Below the pieces are notes generated by a model. It saw nothing but the letters and a program-made list of their open reading frames with translations, ran no database searches and had not been told where the DNA came from. A DNA stretch of 64,000 bases from Gracilaria domingensis (taxonomy: Eukaryota; Rhodophyta; Florideophyceae; Gracilariales; Gracilariaceae): the NCBI GenBank assembly GCA_022539475.1, contig VCMS01000062.1, positions 59,120 to 123,119 of the forward strand, in the 5' to 3' direction. Numbering within the stretch: the first letter of the stretch is position 1; every line of letters begins with the position of its first letter. Shown here piece after piece: positions 52,176-62,831 of this stretch. The translations under genes were made by a program, and so were the position numbers.

Positions 52176-53640
52176 TTTGCGAGAGAGTTGCACGGACGGT
52201 TGGAGTTGGGGATGATGGGTGTGGTCTGAGCGAAGTGAAGAAGCGGACAAAACGAAGGGCACTACGAAGGAAACGCCTGTTGATACCAACGGTTTCAATC
52301 ACAGCGCTACCAAGTGTAAGACGCGGTGATATACGTGGCACAGTGGACACGTTGCACGGATGCGCCAATCACAACGCCGAGTTGCCCCGTTTGGGACGAA
52401 CTTGTCGATCTACTGCCCATCTCGTAACGCGCGGAGTCGCCGGTGCTGCACCTTCGTTGTCGAAGACTACCTTTCCAGACACATGTGACGAATCAACGTC
52501 CTGGAACACAGTGTGGCGGAAGCAAATCCGAACATCATGGTATGAGCAGAAATCATGAATGGTCAGTCCAAAGCGCTTTCGCCGCAATACGTATCAATCT
52601 CCACATAGGCTCCAGTCTCTCTGGACACATGCGCCCGAGTTCAGGAACACCGCGAAAGTCAAGGATATGTGCCGAAAGAGGGACGAATTGTTTATAAGTT
52701 TGTACATTTTGCAAGTTACCAGTCGTTAAGAGAGTCATTCTCACAGGGTGTCAGAATTGTTCGAAAGTCGTGCGAAAAGATAAGCGCTAGATGACTGAAA
52801 AAATGGGGAATGAACGATCTGAATGCATTCAGCCCCGCGGCCCAGTGAAGGGTGTCAACATGTGAGCACCGCTCAGTTAACAACATAGAGCTTCACATTG
52901 CTCGCTTGAGTAAACTCGATTCACGCACATGTTCAGCCAAATGGAGTATATGCACGCGACGATTACTTCCAGAGCGAGTATCGCACACCTTTTTCGAATC
53001 AAGCGCATGGCGTCATAGTCAGCAATCAGTCATGGTGGACGTCAAAACTGAGCGGTCACTTACTCTCTTCTTTGCTCTTGGTGTCGGTATCTGTGCGAAA
53101 GAAAAGCGAGGCTTAGCTGGTACCCAAATAAGAATATCAACGACCCGGATATGAAAACACCCATGGCCAGCAGTGGTGTCGCGCCCTAGTCCGTTTCGCC
53201 TAGAGTCCTGTACTGCTCTTCCTGTTTCACACAGACCGTTTTCGTGACGCCAACGGAACGATAGTGAGGGGGTAGAGGCAGTCAAAGGAAGGATTCTGAG
53301 CAATTCTTGATGACGAATTCTTGTTCGTTAAGCATGAAAGTGTGCCATTTGGTGTTATATATTTCGCTATTGTCAATGCAAGAGTAGAGAAATGTCGAAC
53401 CATGTGCTGAAGTCATGCCGTGGGTTCAACGCCATCATCATGTGCAATGATTCATGCAAGCTCTTGGTCTTGCACTCTAGCTAATAATTGTTACGTCGAC
53501 AAAGACGTAGGAAAACAGCGTCAATTTGACGCTGTCAAATTAGTCCTGCGGAACGTGAATCCAGTCACTTTCGGAGGGGGCAGCCATGCAGTCCAAAATT
53601 AACGTGCATTACGCGATGTCACGTCATCGCTACTAGAAGT
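52176..53640. other. Intergenic stretch, no supported gene
   Basis: The first 200 bases are the leader of the V-ATPase e gene. The remainder has only chance frames. Confidence 0.5.
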
Positions 53641-53773
53641 CGGCTCCAGGCAGAATTCGTCGCTCTGAACAGCTTCAGGGCCTTTACTTCACAGAGCGTA
53701 ACTACGAACGAGGTTTCTCTCTCTCTAATACGGGGGCAGTAGTCTGATTGCTACATTCTGCAGAGCGTTTCTG

Positions 53774-54013
53774 TTGAAAGAAGCGCTCTTTGACCAGAAA
53801 ACCCAACACTCTCTCGGGTCATTAACGAGGTTTCGGTTATGTAAAGCTGAACTTGACGCGGAACATGTAGTCCTGCGCTGTCCGCTGACAAACGCTTCAC
53901 GCCCAGAAACGCTACCTTCAATGGCTGAAAGGCAAAATCTTAATCTCCCCGAGCTGATTAGAAAATATCCGCACAGAAAGTTGGCCTTCTTAAAGAGAGA
54001 AAACTTCCTGTAG
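53774..54013 (+). pseudogene. 3' end of a LINE-type retrotransposon (zinc-ribbon end of RT)
   Basis: A 79-residue frame with FRLCKAELDAEHVVLRCPLT resembles the Cys-His zinc module (C..C...H....C) at the C-terminus of non-LTR reverse transcriptases. Only one of the first two cysteines is clear. It ends KLAFLKRENFL and is followed within 60 bases by an A-rich AAAGAAGAAGAAGAG tail near 54057, as in LINE 3' ends. No RT core is readable upstream, so this is a 5'-truncated copy, the usual fate of LINE insertions. Confidence 0.4.
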
Positions 54014-54079
54014 ACAGTTTTACTGCAACTTAGGATTTAGAGGTTGTTGTCCACATTAAAGAAGAAGAAGAGCTGAACT

Positions 54080-54859
54080 TACCCCTCAGTAGGAAGAACA
54101 GAGAGAGGGCCGCCAATGTTAAGGGTGATCTCTTGATGCGATGTGTTCTTTGCTCGTATCGTTACGGGCTTTAACAAGGGCACCTAACACCACTAGTCCC
54201 AACACCTCTATCGCTTTGCTTCAGAAAGTACAAAGATCGCGCGACCATGGGAAAAGCATAACGTATACATTGAGAATGTTACGCTCTACAGTATGAGACA
54301 CAATGCTTCTTGAACAGAAGGAAGATGTAGTACTCTCTATTTTCCTCCTCACGCCTTCATCCACCTTTACCGAAGATCTCTCATCGGCAAACGGCACACC
54401 ACGATGGGCGCCTTGCAATGCACCACGTCGTGGTAACCCGACTACGACGTCGAGGCACTAAGCGGATATCTGCGTTTCATATGGTATGCCTTTCAGCGCT
54501 GAAAAGGTTCGGACCACAGAAATCGGGTCCTAGCCACTCTGAGACCGTAGAACCTGTTAAGAACTAGAGTCCTTTACTTCAGAGGATTCACGACGCAACT
54601 CCTTGAAGCATAACCGATTCTTTATCAAGAACGTTTCTGGATGACGGGAGCAAGGTACCCACAATTGTGCCAGTTCTCAAGCCTGTGATTTGGACACGAT
54701 ATAGACTGCATTAGTAAGCCAAAGTATCCGTTTCCATGAATCAGAGGCTTCACAAACGTTTGAAGAGAAAGGCTTGCAAAAGTCTTAATCAACGGCGACA
54801 TTTCCTAAACGATATTGTAATCAAGATGACGAGTCCACACTTCCGTACAGGGTTGCGCC
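54080..54859. other. Intergenic stretch, no supported gene
   Basis: No gene or clear repeat seen between the LINE scrap and the end of the 1075-residue protein gene. Confidence 0.5.
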
Positions 54860-57800
54860 TTACTCGAGGTGAGGCTGCTTGATGCTTCTTCTCATGAAAT
54901 CTTCATTTGCATACGAGGCCAGTATTTCTACAACAGCCTGTATTCGCTTTCTGACTTCCCATGATCGGTGTATTGTGTTATCCAACTCTTCGACCTCTTT
55001 GTAGTGCGTCTCATCTCGGAGCTCAATTTGACGAGACAGTTCGCGCTCAAACCTCTTTAACGAAAAAACATCTAGCGCCAACTCAAAGCTTTTCTGAAAC
55101 AGGTCGTAATCGCTAGCAAGGTTGCTTTCGTCCGTATCGAAAAACGTATCATTTCGAGGTCTGCAAGCAAATCTTTTGACTTTGTCATCCACAGCTTTCA
55201 TGAGGGCCTTTCCATGTTTCTTCAGGTCTTTGGTATCGGACTTCCACCAAACAAGATCGTATGGTCCCTCTCGGTCAGTTTCATCATCGCTGCTTTCGCT
55301 GCTTGACCGACGCTTCTCAATGGCAAGCAACGAGTCTGCGGAGCGTTCTGCTTCGACTTCCAATCCAATGACGTTATGCGCATCAAGGTATAGGTCTCGC
55401 TCGTCGACATCAAATGTACTTGCACTGCTTCCTTTCAAGTAAGACCTCATAATTACATCAAGCTCTTCTTCCATAATGCCAATTGGCGCTCCCCATACCA
55501 TCACTAGTTTCTCCTCGTATTTCTTCCTTTGATTTGCAGGCATACGTTCCCGAAAGTTTGGCGTCAGTGCTAATCGCGCAAGATTGATTGCCTCAATATT
55601 CTCCTTCTGTCGGACCGTCAAGTCAAACCTGGCCTGTGCCGGAATGAAAAGTTCTTTTTGCTGCTCACTATTCAAAGAGAGAACTGCGGACACCGTCGCT
55701 CTCATCTTCATCGGTGTTTCGCAAAGCATTGCTGCGGAGGCAGCCTGAGAATCTTTAGATGTTGCGTTAACAACAGCTGCTGCGATGCCACCTGCCACGG
55801 GAAGAATTGTTAGACCAAACTTAACCATCGAGGTCCAAAGCGCCGCCTTCTTGTCCCTTAGAACCGCTTCTTTCATGCGATGCACACAAATTTCGATTCC
55901 TCCGAGTTGCGATTCCAGAACAGATATGCGACCGGAGAAGTTGTTGTAGATGCCATCGACTACCCTGATCAATCTTCGAAATTTGTCCTCAACATGATCC
56001 TTGAGTGAGAGTTGGATGATTAGGCTTGTAACATCAGCAGCAGTCAAGATTTGCAGGTCCTCGGCCTGTTCCAATATTTTGGCTACCAAGACTTTTTGCC
56101 CGTCGTTTAGATCGAGCTGAAGAAGGCCCTTGTAAAACCTACGAGCGAAAAACTTGCTGCGTTCCTCAATTGTAGAAAGCGGTTCGTCAAGTCGAATCTT
56201 CATTTCCATCATGTATGATATCAGCTTATGACCGTAGAGCATATCTGTGAATGTGGGATCAGCAACTTTGTTAATTGCCGACACAAGGCGTACTGAATTC
56301 ACAAGGGGACTCTGATTGACATGATTTTGAAACAGTATATGAATAGGTCTCCGAACACTTGCGATGTATCCATCAAGCAAATTAATTTGACATTGTAGCA
56401 TTGAAAGCCTAATACCAGCGCTTACGTTCAACTCTTCGGCGAGGGTACGGTGCAGACGAGAATCCTCCGGGCGAATGGCCTTCCTTGAAACTTGGTTAAT
56501 GTCATTCATATCTCTTCGAAGTTCAGTCTTTCGTCTTTCAGCGGTTTTTACGCATTCCTCAAGGGACATTCCGTGAATGTTCGGTCGATTCATTAACGGT
56601 TTCAAAGGATCACTTATTGTGGCAAGAGACCATGACAAGGAGAGTTCGTGGTCGAAGTAGTACATTGATCTCATGAAACTGCATAAAACAGCTTTCCATT
56701 CGGTCTCAATGATTGGTGAAGATATCCCTTCCACGGCGTGTTGCACAAGTTCGGCGGAAAGCTGAGCAAGTCGTCGCTGTCTCTCTACAGATCCATATTT
56801 GGCCTTCTTGATTCTCCTCGCTCCAGAAACGATCGATTCTTGAAGAACCCGAGTATCATGGGAAAAAGTCTCTTTGAGACTGAACCATTCTGAGTCCTCG
56901 GTGTTCGGCTGTCCATCGTTTGCCTTCACTAACCTTGTTTCTCCTTTTCTCGTCAACAGGGGAAGAGGTTCTTCTGCTAAACAAGCCCTGAATGCAATGT
57001 AGTCACATTGATTAGCGAGTTCCTGACAAAGAAAATACGCCAGACAAACCTTCTTACATTGACTCCTCTCACGTATTTGGGATACAAACGGAGATCCAGT
57101 CGACGGGTTTGCCCGAAGCCCTCTCAGGTCCTTGACTAGTTCTCGCACTAGGCTCTGCAGTTTTCTAATAGCGTCATCACGTGTTCTGATGAACCTTACT
57201 GCACTTTCAGACGCTTGTTCCGATTTGCACTCCCACATAACATGACTTCCTACCACAGCACTCGCAAGTTTGTCAAAGCAGGACAGTTGTTCCCTGAGGT
57301 CCAAGTTCTGGGTCTGATGCTCCTTTTTTCGGGGATCCTTGAAAGGAAAAAAGATTAGAAGATTCAGTTTCTCTAGCTCATGGATACACTCAAAAAGAGA
57401 TTCGATTCGTTTCTTCAGAAGTTTTATGAGTTTCTGGACTTCTTCTGAAGGATCTGAAGGACCTAAAGATACTTGGCTTTTCTCCTCCTCATATTTCTTC
57501 AAAACTTCTTCAGACTTCAGCAACTGTTCTTCCTTTTCAGAAATCGAAGAATTGCATTGCTCAATCTCGTGTTTAATCATACGAGCATTCTTCGAAATTT
57601 CTTCGGCGTAATCTCGTATTTCTTTGCTTTCGAGCTCCATCTTCTCAACAGATTCATGAGTAAGAGCCTTTACACGGAAGAGGCGGAGCAAGTCAATACG
57701 TTTTTCAGTGTCGTGCTTGTCGCATAACAGTTTTTCAAGAGTTTTTGTCACATGAGCTAGCTCGGCTTTCATCTTCTTAATCTTTTTGGAGGTCTTCTTG

Positions 57801-58087
57801 GTGAGCACATCAAAACTCCGTCTCTTCGAAGCAGACAGAGAGGTCTCTTTGTCAATTTGAAAAGACAAATGTTCTCGTTCCTGGGATAGGTGAAGCATCT
57901 GACCAAGTTGAAATGAGAGAATCTCAGATTGTTGGTATATGAGTGAGTCCGTGTCTCGAACCTCAAACCATGCTGGAATCTCATATGAATCCACGGGAAT
58001 AGTTCTTTGGATTTGAATAGGCATGATATGGGTCGACTTATGGGCGTACACGCCCTTCCCCTTGAAACAGGCCATCATCTTGAGCAT
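54860..58087 (-). CDS. Orphan 1075-residue coiled-coil protein with one hydrophobic segment
   Basis: A single uninterrupted frame, far too long for chance, starting at the ATG at 58087. Residues about 55-250 are charged, heptad-rich helices (TSKKIKKMKAELAHVTKTLE, KHEIEQCNSSISEKEEQLLK) typical of coiled coil. A long helical middle follows, with a single strongly hydrophobic Gly/Ala-rich stretch near residue 755 (FGLTILPVAGGIAAAVV), and then an acidic Ser/Asp region (KRRSSSESSDDETDREGPYD). A last coiled coil lies near 1015-1065. No signal peptide, enzyme motif or repeat family is recognised. It may be a membrane-associated or scaffold protein; the hydrophobic segment between helical arms could insert in a membrane. 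Base composition matches neighbouring host genes. Nothing indicates a mobile element. Confidence 0.8.
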   Translation of the reverse strand: MLKMMACFKGKGVYAHKSTHIMPIQIQRTIPVDSYEIPAWFEVRDTDSLIYQQSEILSFQLGQMLHLSQEREHLSFQIDKETSLSASKRRSFDVLTKKTSKKIKKMKAELAHVTKTLEKLLCDKHDTEKRIDLLRLFRVKALTHESVEKMELESKEIRDYAEEISKNARMIKHEIEQCNSSISEKEEQLLKSEEVLKKYEEEKSQVSLGPSDPSEEVQKLIKLLKKRIESLFECIHELEKLNLLIFFPFKDPRKKEHQTQNLDLREQLSCFDKLASAVVGSHVMWECKSEQASESAVRFIRTRDDAIRKLQSLVRELVKDLRGLRANPSTGSPFVSQIRERSQCKKVCLAYFLCQELANQCDYIAFRACLAEEPLPLLTRKGETRLVKANDGQPNTEDSEWFSLKETFSHDTRVLQESIVSGARRIKKAKYGSVERQRRLAQLSAELVQHAVEGISSPIIETEWKAVLCSFMRSMYYFDHELSLSWSLATISDPLKPLMNRPNIHGMSLEECVKTAERRKTELRRDMNDINQVSRKAIRPEDSRLHRTLAEELNVSAGIRLSMLQCQINLLDGYIASVRRPIHILFQNHVNQSPLVNSVRLVSAINKVADPTFTDMLYGHKLISYMMEMKIRLDEPLSTIEERSKFFARRFYKGLLQLDLNDGQKVLVAKILEQAEDLQILTAADVTSLIIQLSLKDHVEDKFRRLIRVVDGIYNNFSGRISVLESQLGGIEICVHRMKEAVLRDKKAALWTSMVKFGLTILPVAGGIAAAVVNATSKDSQAASAAMLCETPMKMRATVSAVLSLNSEQQKELFIPAQARFDLTVRQKENIEAINLARLALTPNFRERMPANQRKKYEEKLVMVWGAPIGIMEEELDVIMRSYLKGSSASTFDVDERDLYLDAHNVIGLEVEAERSADSLLAIEKRRSSSESSDDETDREGPYDLVWWKSDTKDLKKHGKALMKAVDDKVKRFACRPRNDTFFDTDESNLASDYDLFQKSFELALDVFSLKRFERELSRQIELRDETHYKEVEELDNTIHRSWEVRKRIQAVVEILASYANEDFMRRSIKQPHLE

Positions 58088-59525
58088 GCGAGTAGGTTGA
58101 TATCAACCTTCTCGGGAAAAGAAGACTACTGAATAAGGACGTTGACGGGATATCGCCAAGTAGTGATGTTTTAGATTTTCACAGGCAATAAAGCCTCGTT
58201 TTCGAGCATTTCCTCGCACAAGACGAATAATGCAATTATGTGATGAGCAATGTTCTACACCTCAGCTCTGCAAAATGCCAAGATACAGGTTGTGTCACCC
58301 CTGACACCTCTCATGGCGAGTAATGATGACTTCTGTTGAGGCCCGAGAAAACCAAGAGTGTAAGACAGGTTGGAAAGTGATGAACTTGTGCTGCACACAC
58401 AGCGTAAACTAGATATAGGATTATGCAGAATGTGCCAACACTGTGGAAGGATGGGAGACTCGTCTTGTCCGAATTAACAGCTGTAGCGCTTGGGGCGGCG
58501 TGTGCGATTCACGCGGAATGGTGGAAAAAAGAGGGCCAAGGCTTTGCATAGGCGGAGTGAAGACAGGTGACCTGTATTCACAGAGCATCGCTTGTACGCA
58601 GTTTCGTCATCATCATATCAGAAACAAAGAGCAATGGGCCCCGAAGGTAGAGGTGGCCCGAAACTGCTGTTGTGGTTGGCACGTGAGATTGTTTCAGAAG
58701 CTGTGTCTGACCTCGTTTGATGGCATGTGCCACAAAGTCAATATGGAGGGTAGTTGAACATGTTTATGGCCCCAAACCAGGTCTAGCCCTCAAAGAGCGC
58801 ATTGTTGTACAACCAAGGTGTAAAACGTTCTGACGTACATGCGAGATTGCTTTCAAAGGGGTCTTCATTATGATGATCGGTACGGCTCTTGCAGAAGAAA
58901 CAAGGAGATGAACCGCATTATCTTGGTAATATATCTGACGCAGCCGTCTACCCATGGGCCGGAACCCCAACCTTTGCGGCAAATGATGAAACCATTATAA
59001 AGCCTTAAAACAATGCGGAGTTCCTCTCTGTGCAAATATTCGTGATGCTTTGAACGCTAGAGGACCTCGATGGGAGGTGCAGTATCCGTGTTGTATCGGG
59101 CGTATCACATCGTGTAAATTCCATTGACTCACAAAGACCCGGTGATTCTTAGACACATGCGAAAGTATCTTACCATGGCAAAAGCACGAGGGTTCTCGAA
59201 CAGGGCAGGTACGCATGATGGTGCATCGAAAAAGAACTTCTTTTGATAGAAATAGAAATATTTTATATGTCAAAAACTTCGAATTCTCACATTATCATGA
59301 GAAGTTTTCATTTTTCCATAGATCGATTGCTGTGCCAAGGAGTACCAGGGGTAGTTGGACCAGGACTGCCCGCTGCTTGGACCTCGATTATTCATTCATC
59401 CCCGCGCAGCAATTGCTTACGATCGGCGAATGCATTAGGTACGGAGGTGAAATCGTGAGCAATTCGTTTCTGGCTTCTATCATTTGACAAGGACATCGCG
59501 ATTCTGTCACCGAGAGTAACGCGAA
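58088..59525. other. Intergenic stretch, no supported gene
   Basis: Upstream DNA of the 1075-residue gene (left) and NDUFS5 (right). A 104-codon frame at 58443-58757 has no recognisable content and is not called. Confidence 0.5.
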
Positions 59526-59839
59526 ATGGCATCCGGTGTTGGCGTCAACGGTGGAACGGGCCGATGCTACCCCTTTTGGCTAGAGTTCACCAAGTGCATG
59601 GGTAAGTTTGTTTCATCTAAGCGCAAGCGTTGGAAATCATAGTTTAAGTTTTCTAACGTAATGCAGCTGACGCCGATCTGCCCAAGGATTGCAAGGCGTT
59701 CCGTGAAGACTACGTCGAATGCCTTCATCATGGTAAAGAGGTGAAGAGAAGGGCCGCGATTGCTGCTGAACTGAATCGTCGAAGACTCCAGGAAAATGCC
59801 GAACGCGAGGCCGCTGCTAAACAGAAACCGAAATCATAG
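59526..59839 (+). CDS. NDUFS5: Complex I subunit NDUFS5, CHCH protein (one intron)
   Basis: Exons 59526-59601 and 59667-59839 give 82 residues. The 65-base intron runs from GTAAGT (59602) to CAG (59664-59666), with TTCTAAC close to the acceptor; the join makes an Ala codon and keeps frame. The protein begins MASGVGVNGGTGRCYPFWLE and continues FTKCM, then DCKAFREDYVECLHHGKEVK. The twin cysteine pairs (C..C and C..C, CHCH fold) and the RCYxFW and REDYxECLHH signatures match plant and fungal NDUFS5 (15 kDa) subunits of mitochondrial NADH dehydrogenase. It is imported into the intermembrane space by the Mia40 disulfide relay in other eukaryotes. The basic C-terminal tail is normal for the family. 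Confidence 0.92.
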
Positions 59840-60297
59840 ACGCCGACAGGGTCGTTTCTTTTGCTGCGCCCAAGTGACATCGCACAAGTTACTTGTGCGC
59901 TGTTGCCCATCGAGAGACTTTGTTAGCATCACATTTGCCGATGCGACTATAAACATCTTACGGTTCTCGATTGTTATTCATTACTACTTTAGAACTATTC
60001 CTTTCGCAGCATGCCGCATAATGTTCTGGTCTCAGTCACAACTGCTGATCGGTCACATAAAGTTATCAGTAGCTTTTGCATGCAAATAAGTGTGAGATAA
60101 GCGATGCACTCTTGTTCCGATGCTAAGAAAACAGCGTTTTCGTCAATCGTTTTCGAACGAAGAACAATGTTTCCACGATATGAAGAATGTCTAGCGGAAG
60201 CCTGTGGAAAACTGAGTGATGTCGAAGGGCATCGGGCTGCTTGTATCGAACCCGGCTGTTCGGATGTATCTACACAGAAGGCGCACAGAAGTCTCCT
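59840..60297. other. Intergenic gap between convergent genes
   Basis: Holds the 3' ends of NDUFS5 and the polyprenyl synthase. No gene seen. Confidence 0.6.
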
Positions 60298-61440
60298 CTA
60301 CCGCTCCCTTGTCAAAACGAAGTTCGCAAGGTTCACAAGCGCACTTCGATAGTCTGTGGGTGGCAGAGTTTGGACCACCGCATCCACGGCGAGCAACACA
60401 TGGTCAGTGGCAAGTTGTTTGGTTTTCTGAAGCCCGTCTGCCCTCTGTACGAAGTCTAGCGCTGCTTCAATGTCACCTTCTTCCCTGAAACGCCGCTCGA
60501 TCATCGGAAGAAGCTCCGGGAACATCCGCAAGGCATACAAAACTGGTGCTGTCGCATGACCTTGTTGCAAATCATTTAGAACAGGTTTTCCAAGTTTGTC
60601 TGCAGTTCCGGTCATATCTAACAGATCGTCCATCAATTGAAAAGCAATACCGACATTCTTGCCGTAGCTAAAAGCTGCATCTGCAACTTCCGTTGAATGT
60701 CCGGCCAACATTGTCACAGCGCGACATGAGTTGGCCACCAAAGAAGCTGTCTTGAAGAAAGTCTTTGCCATATATGCATCAAACAGTTCGTGCTCACTGC
60801 TTCCCCGTGATGAGCCATTCCCCATCTGTATCACCTCTCCCCTGACAAGATGTTCAATGACGGTAGAGAGCAGTTCAACAACGTCGCAGTCGCGTAGTCG
60901 GGCAAGAGCAACTGATGCCCTTGCCAGAAGAAAATCCCCAGCCAGAACCGCTAATTGATTCCCAAACGCCGCGTTGACCGAACTTGCTCCTCGTCGTGTG
61001 GATGCTACGTCAATCACATCGTCGTGCAGAAGTGATGCGGCGTGAATGAGTTCTGTGATCTCAGCCAGACTTCTTTGGGTGGGTATTGCTCCAGGGGCTG
61101 CAACAAGCGGTGCCGCAGAATGTGCAATAAGCAACACGATGATCGGACGTATTCGCTTTCCATGTAACGATAGGAGATGCGCAGCTGCTGCATCGAGTAC
61201 AGGATGTTGCAGAATTGAGACTGTGTTCCGAATTGATGTAGCCATGTTTTCCAGATCATTGGATACAATACGAAAAGGATCTACAGAGGACGAATGATCT
61301 GGAATGCTTCTGGACAAAGATGGAACCCATGTGCCTGTCTGATTGCGAGCAGTTGATAGGGATGCCACTGTTCGCAGATCCAACCATCGGGTGTATCGGA
61401 AGCATGACGTTGTACGGAGGACATGCCGGAAGACCTGCAT
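60298..61440 (-). CDS. Long-chain polyprenyl (solanesyl-type) diphosphate synthase, mitochondrial type
   Basis: 380 residues, full length. The first 45 or so are basic and Ser/Thr-rich without acidic residues until D21 (MQVFRHVLRTTSCFRYTRWL), which suits a mitochondrial presequence. The trans-prenyltransferase fold follows: GKRIRP at 94-99, the first Asp-rich motif LLHDDVID (D140, D141, D144), a GDF segment at 168-170, and the second Asp-rich motif QLMDDLLD (D271, D272, D275). The residues before the first motif are small and aliphatic (HAASL), as in long-chain synthases, so the product is probably the C40-C50 side chain of ubiquinone (Coq1/SPS role). Chain length cannot be fixed from sequence. 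It is divergent from peptidyl-tRNA hydrolase with a 339-base shared upstream region. Confidence 0.9.
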   Translation of the reverse strand: MQVFRHVLRTTSCFRYTRWLDLRTVASLSTARNQTGTWVPSLSRSIPDHSSSVDPFRIVSNDLENMATSIRNTVSILQHPVLDAAAAHLLSLHGKRIRPIIVLLIAHSAAPLVAAPGAIPTQRSLAEITELIHAASLLHDDVIDVASTRRGASSVNAAFGNQLAVLAGDFLLARASVALARLRDCDVVELLSTVIEHLVRGEVIQMGNGSSRGSSEHELFDAYMAKTFFKTASLVANSCRAVTMLAGHSTEVADAAFSYGKNVGIAFQLMDDLLDMTGTADKLGKPVLNDLQQGHATAPVLYALRMFPELLPMIERRFREEGDIEAALDFVQRADGLQKTKQLATDHVLLAVDAVVQTLPPTDYRSALVNLANFVLTRER

Positions 61441-61779
61441 TTCACGGGAAGCGGGAATACAATGTGCTTCTAGATGATGCTGGTGAGTGCTCTACTAGAG
61501 ACAGAACTACTTTTAAAGCTCAAGGTGCTCTCCTCGCTAGTGTGAGACACGGTGCACGGTGCGGGGCCAACGATCCATATGATATGCATGCCGATGCCGA
61601 GAAACTTAACCTCGTTTTTATGCACATGTGAAATAGTCTCGGATCGGCACACGGATCAGCCGCATTATTTTAATACGAAGCTCGCATAAACACACGGGAC
61701 GTCCGAGATCTGGTTTTGCGCTACACCGCAAAACTCGACGAGAAGGCCAGCAGAGTTCTTATATCCTATGTAAGGATAA

Positions 61780-62649
61780 ATGCAGGAGAGGGAGGACAAG
61801 CGTCACAGTACAAGCACTATCTCAGCTTTCGGACGCATGACACCGCTTAACCCCAGCTTATCTCGGTCATGCCGAAATGCGTTTCTGCCTCTGGCACCAA
61901 TTTTTGGAGTCTTGCGCTACCGTTGTTTCACGAATGGCCGCGGAAGTAGGGTGATGCGATGCTCAACTACCGGCGCTCCTGGTTCACCAAATGAGAACAC
62001 GCAGCCTTCCCAACCACCACAAAAGCCCAGCAGTCCACCGACCCCTCCGGAACGTGGGGACAAGCTGCTTGTAGTAGGTCTGGGTAATCCAGGCCCCCGT
62101 TTTGAAAACACTAGGCATAATGTAGGCTTCAGCTTACTCGATCAGTATGCAGTCCGTCATGCTGCCGGAAAATTCAGAAAGGAACGCAGTGTGCAAGGAG
62201 ATATTGCGCGGTTCCACCTTCACAACAGAAACATCATGTTGCTCAAGCCGAATACATTTATGAATGCCTCCGGTCGCGCCGTGAGGGCAGCTCTCAAATA
62301 TTTGAACGCTCCCGTGGCGGCACTACTTGTACTCGTAGACGATATGTCCCTTCCTATCGGAGACCTTAGGTTACGCGCCAAGGGAAGTGCTGGAGGACAT
62401 AACGGACTGAAGAGCATTCAGCAAAGTGTGGGTGGTGTGAACTATGCTAGACTGCGTGTCGGCGTTGGTTCCCCAAGACGTGGAGCTCAAGAGTGGTCTG
62501 ATTTTGTTCTCGGACCTTTCTCGAGAGGTGAGAGGAGGGTAATGGAAGAAGTAGAGTGGGATGTGATGGAAGCCATTGACTTTTGGGTTCAAGAACCCAG
62601 TATAGCAAAGGTACAGAATCAGATGGCGTTATCGAAACAGAAGCGATGA
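61780..62649 (+). CDS. pth: Peptidyl-tRNA hydrolase, organelle-targeted
   Basis: Rescues stalled peptidyl-tRNA by hydrolysing the ester bond (EC 3.1.1.29). The 289-residue frame starts at the ATG at 61780; a second Met at residue 20 (61837) opens a more typical transit peptide (PSLSRSCRNAFLPLAPIFGV). About 90 basic, Ser/Pro-rich residues precede the bacterial-type enzyme: VVGLGNPGPRFENTRHNVGF with catalytic His113, NTFMNASGRAV with Asn162, VDDMSLPIG with Asp187/188, and GSAGGHNGLKSI with His207. All key residues of the E. coli enzyme are present, so the protein should be active in mitochondria or plastid. It converges with the uridylyltransferase gene. Confidence 0.93.
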   Translation: MQEREDKRHSTSTISAFGRMTPLNPSLSRSCRNAFLPLAPIFGVLRYRCFTNGRGSRVMRCSTTGAPGSPNENTQPSQPPQKPSSPPTPPERGDKLLVVGLGNPGPRFENTRHNVGFSLLDQYAVRHAAGKFRKERSVQGDIARFHLHNRNIMLLKPNTFMNASGRAVRAALKYLNAPVAALLVLVDDMSLPIGDLRLRAKGSAGGHNGLKSIQQSVGGVNYARLRVGVGSPRRGAQEWSDFVLGPFSRGERRVMEEVEWDVMEAIDFWVQEPSIAKVQNQMALSKQKR

Positions 62650-62831
62650 TAATTATCGGCGCGATTTCAGCATCATGACGCTTCCGCATCTTTTGCTCAC
62701 CGCTTTGCTATGTGTTTATGCTGAATACGACGGGATGTCTTTACACAGCCAATCTTAAAAGTTACTTCTGCCTGTGGTGCAAGGTTTTCGACAACTCTGA
62801 GGGACGACTACGATGCCGTGTCAGAACTTCC

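Noticed and set aside
52071-52298. 75-codon single frame over the V-ATPase e gene
   Set aside because: Its stop comes from reading into the intron (the TAA lies within the GTAAGT donor region); the spliced model explains the sequence better.
58443-58757. 104-codon frame upstream of NDUFS5
   Set aside because: No recognisable feature and a position in ordinary intergenic DNA.
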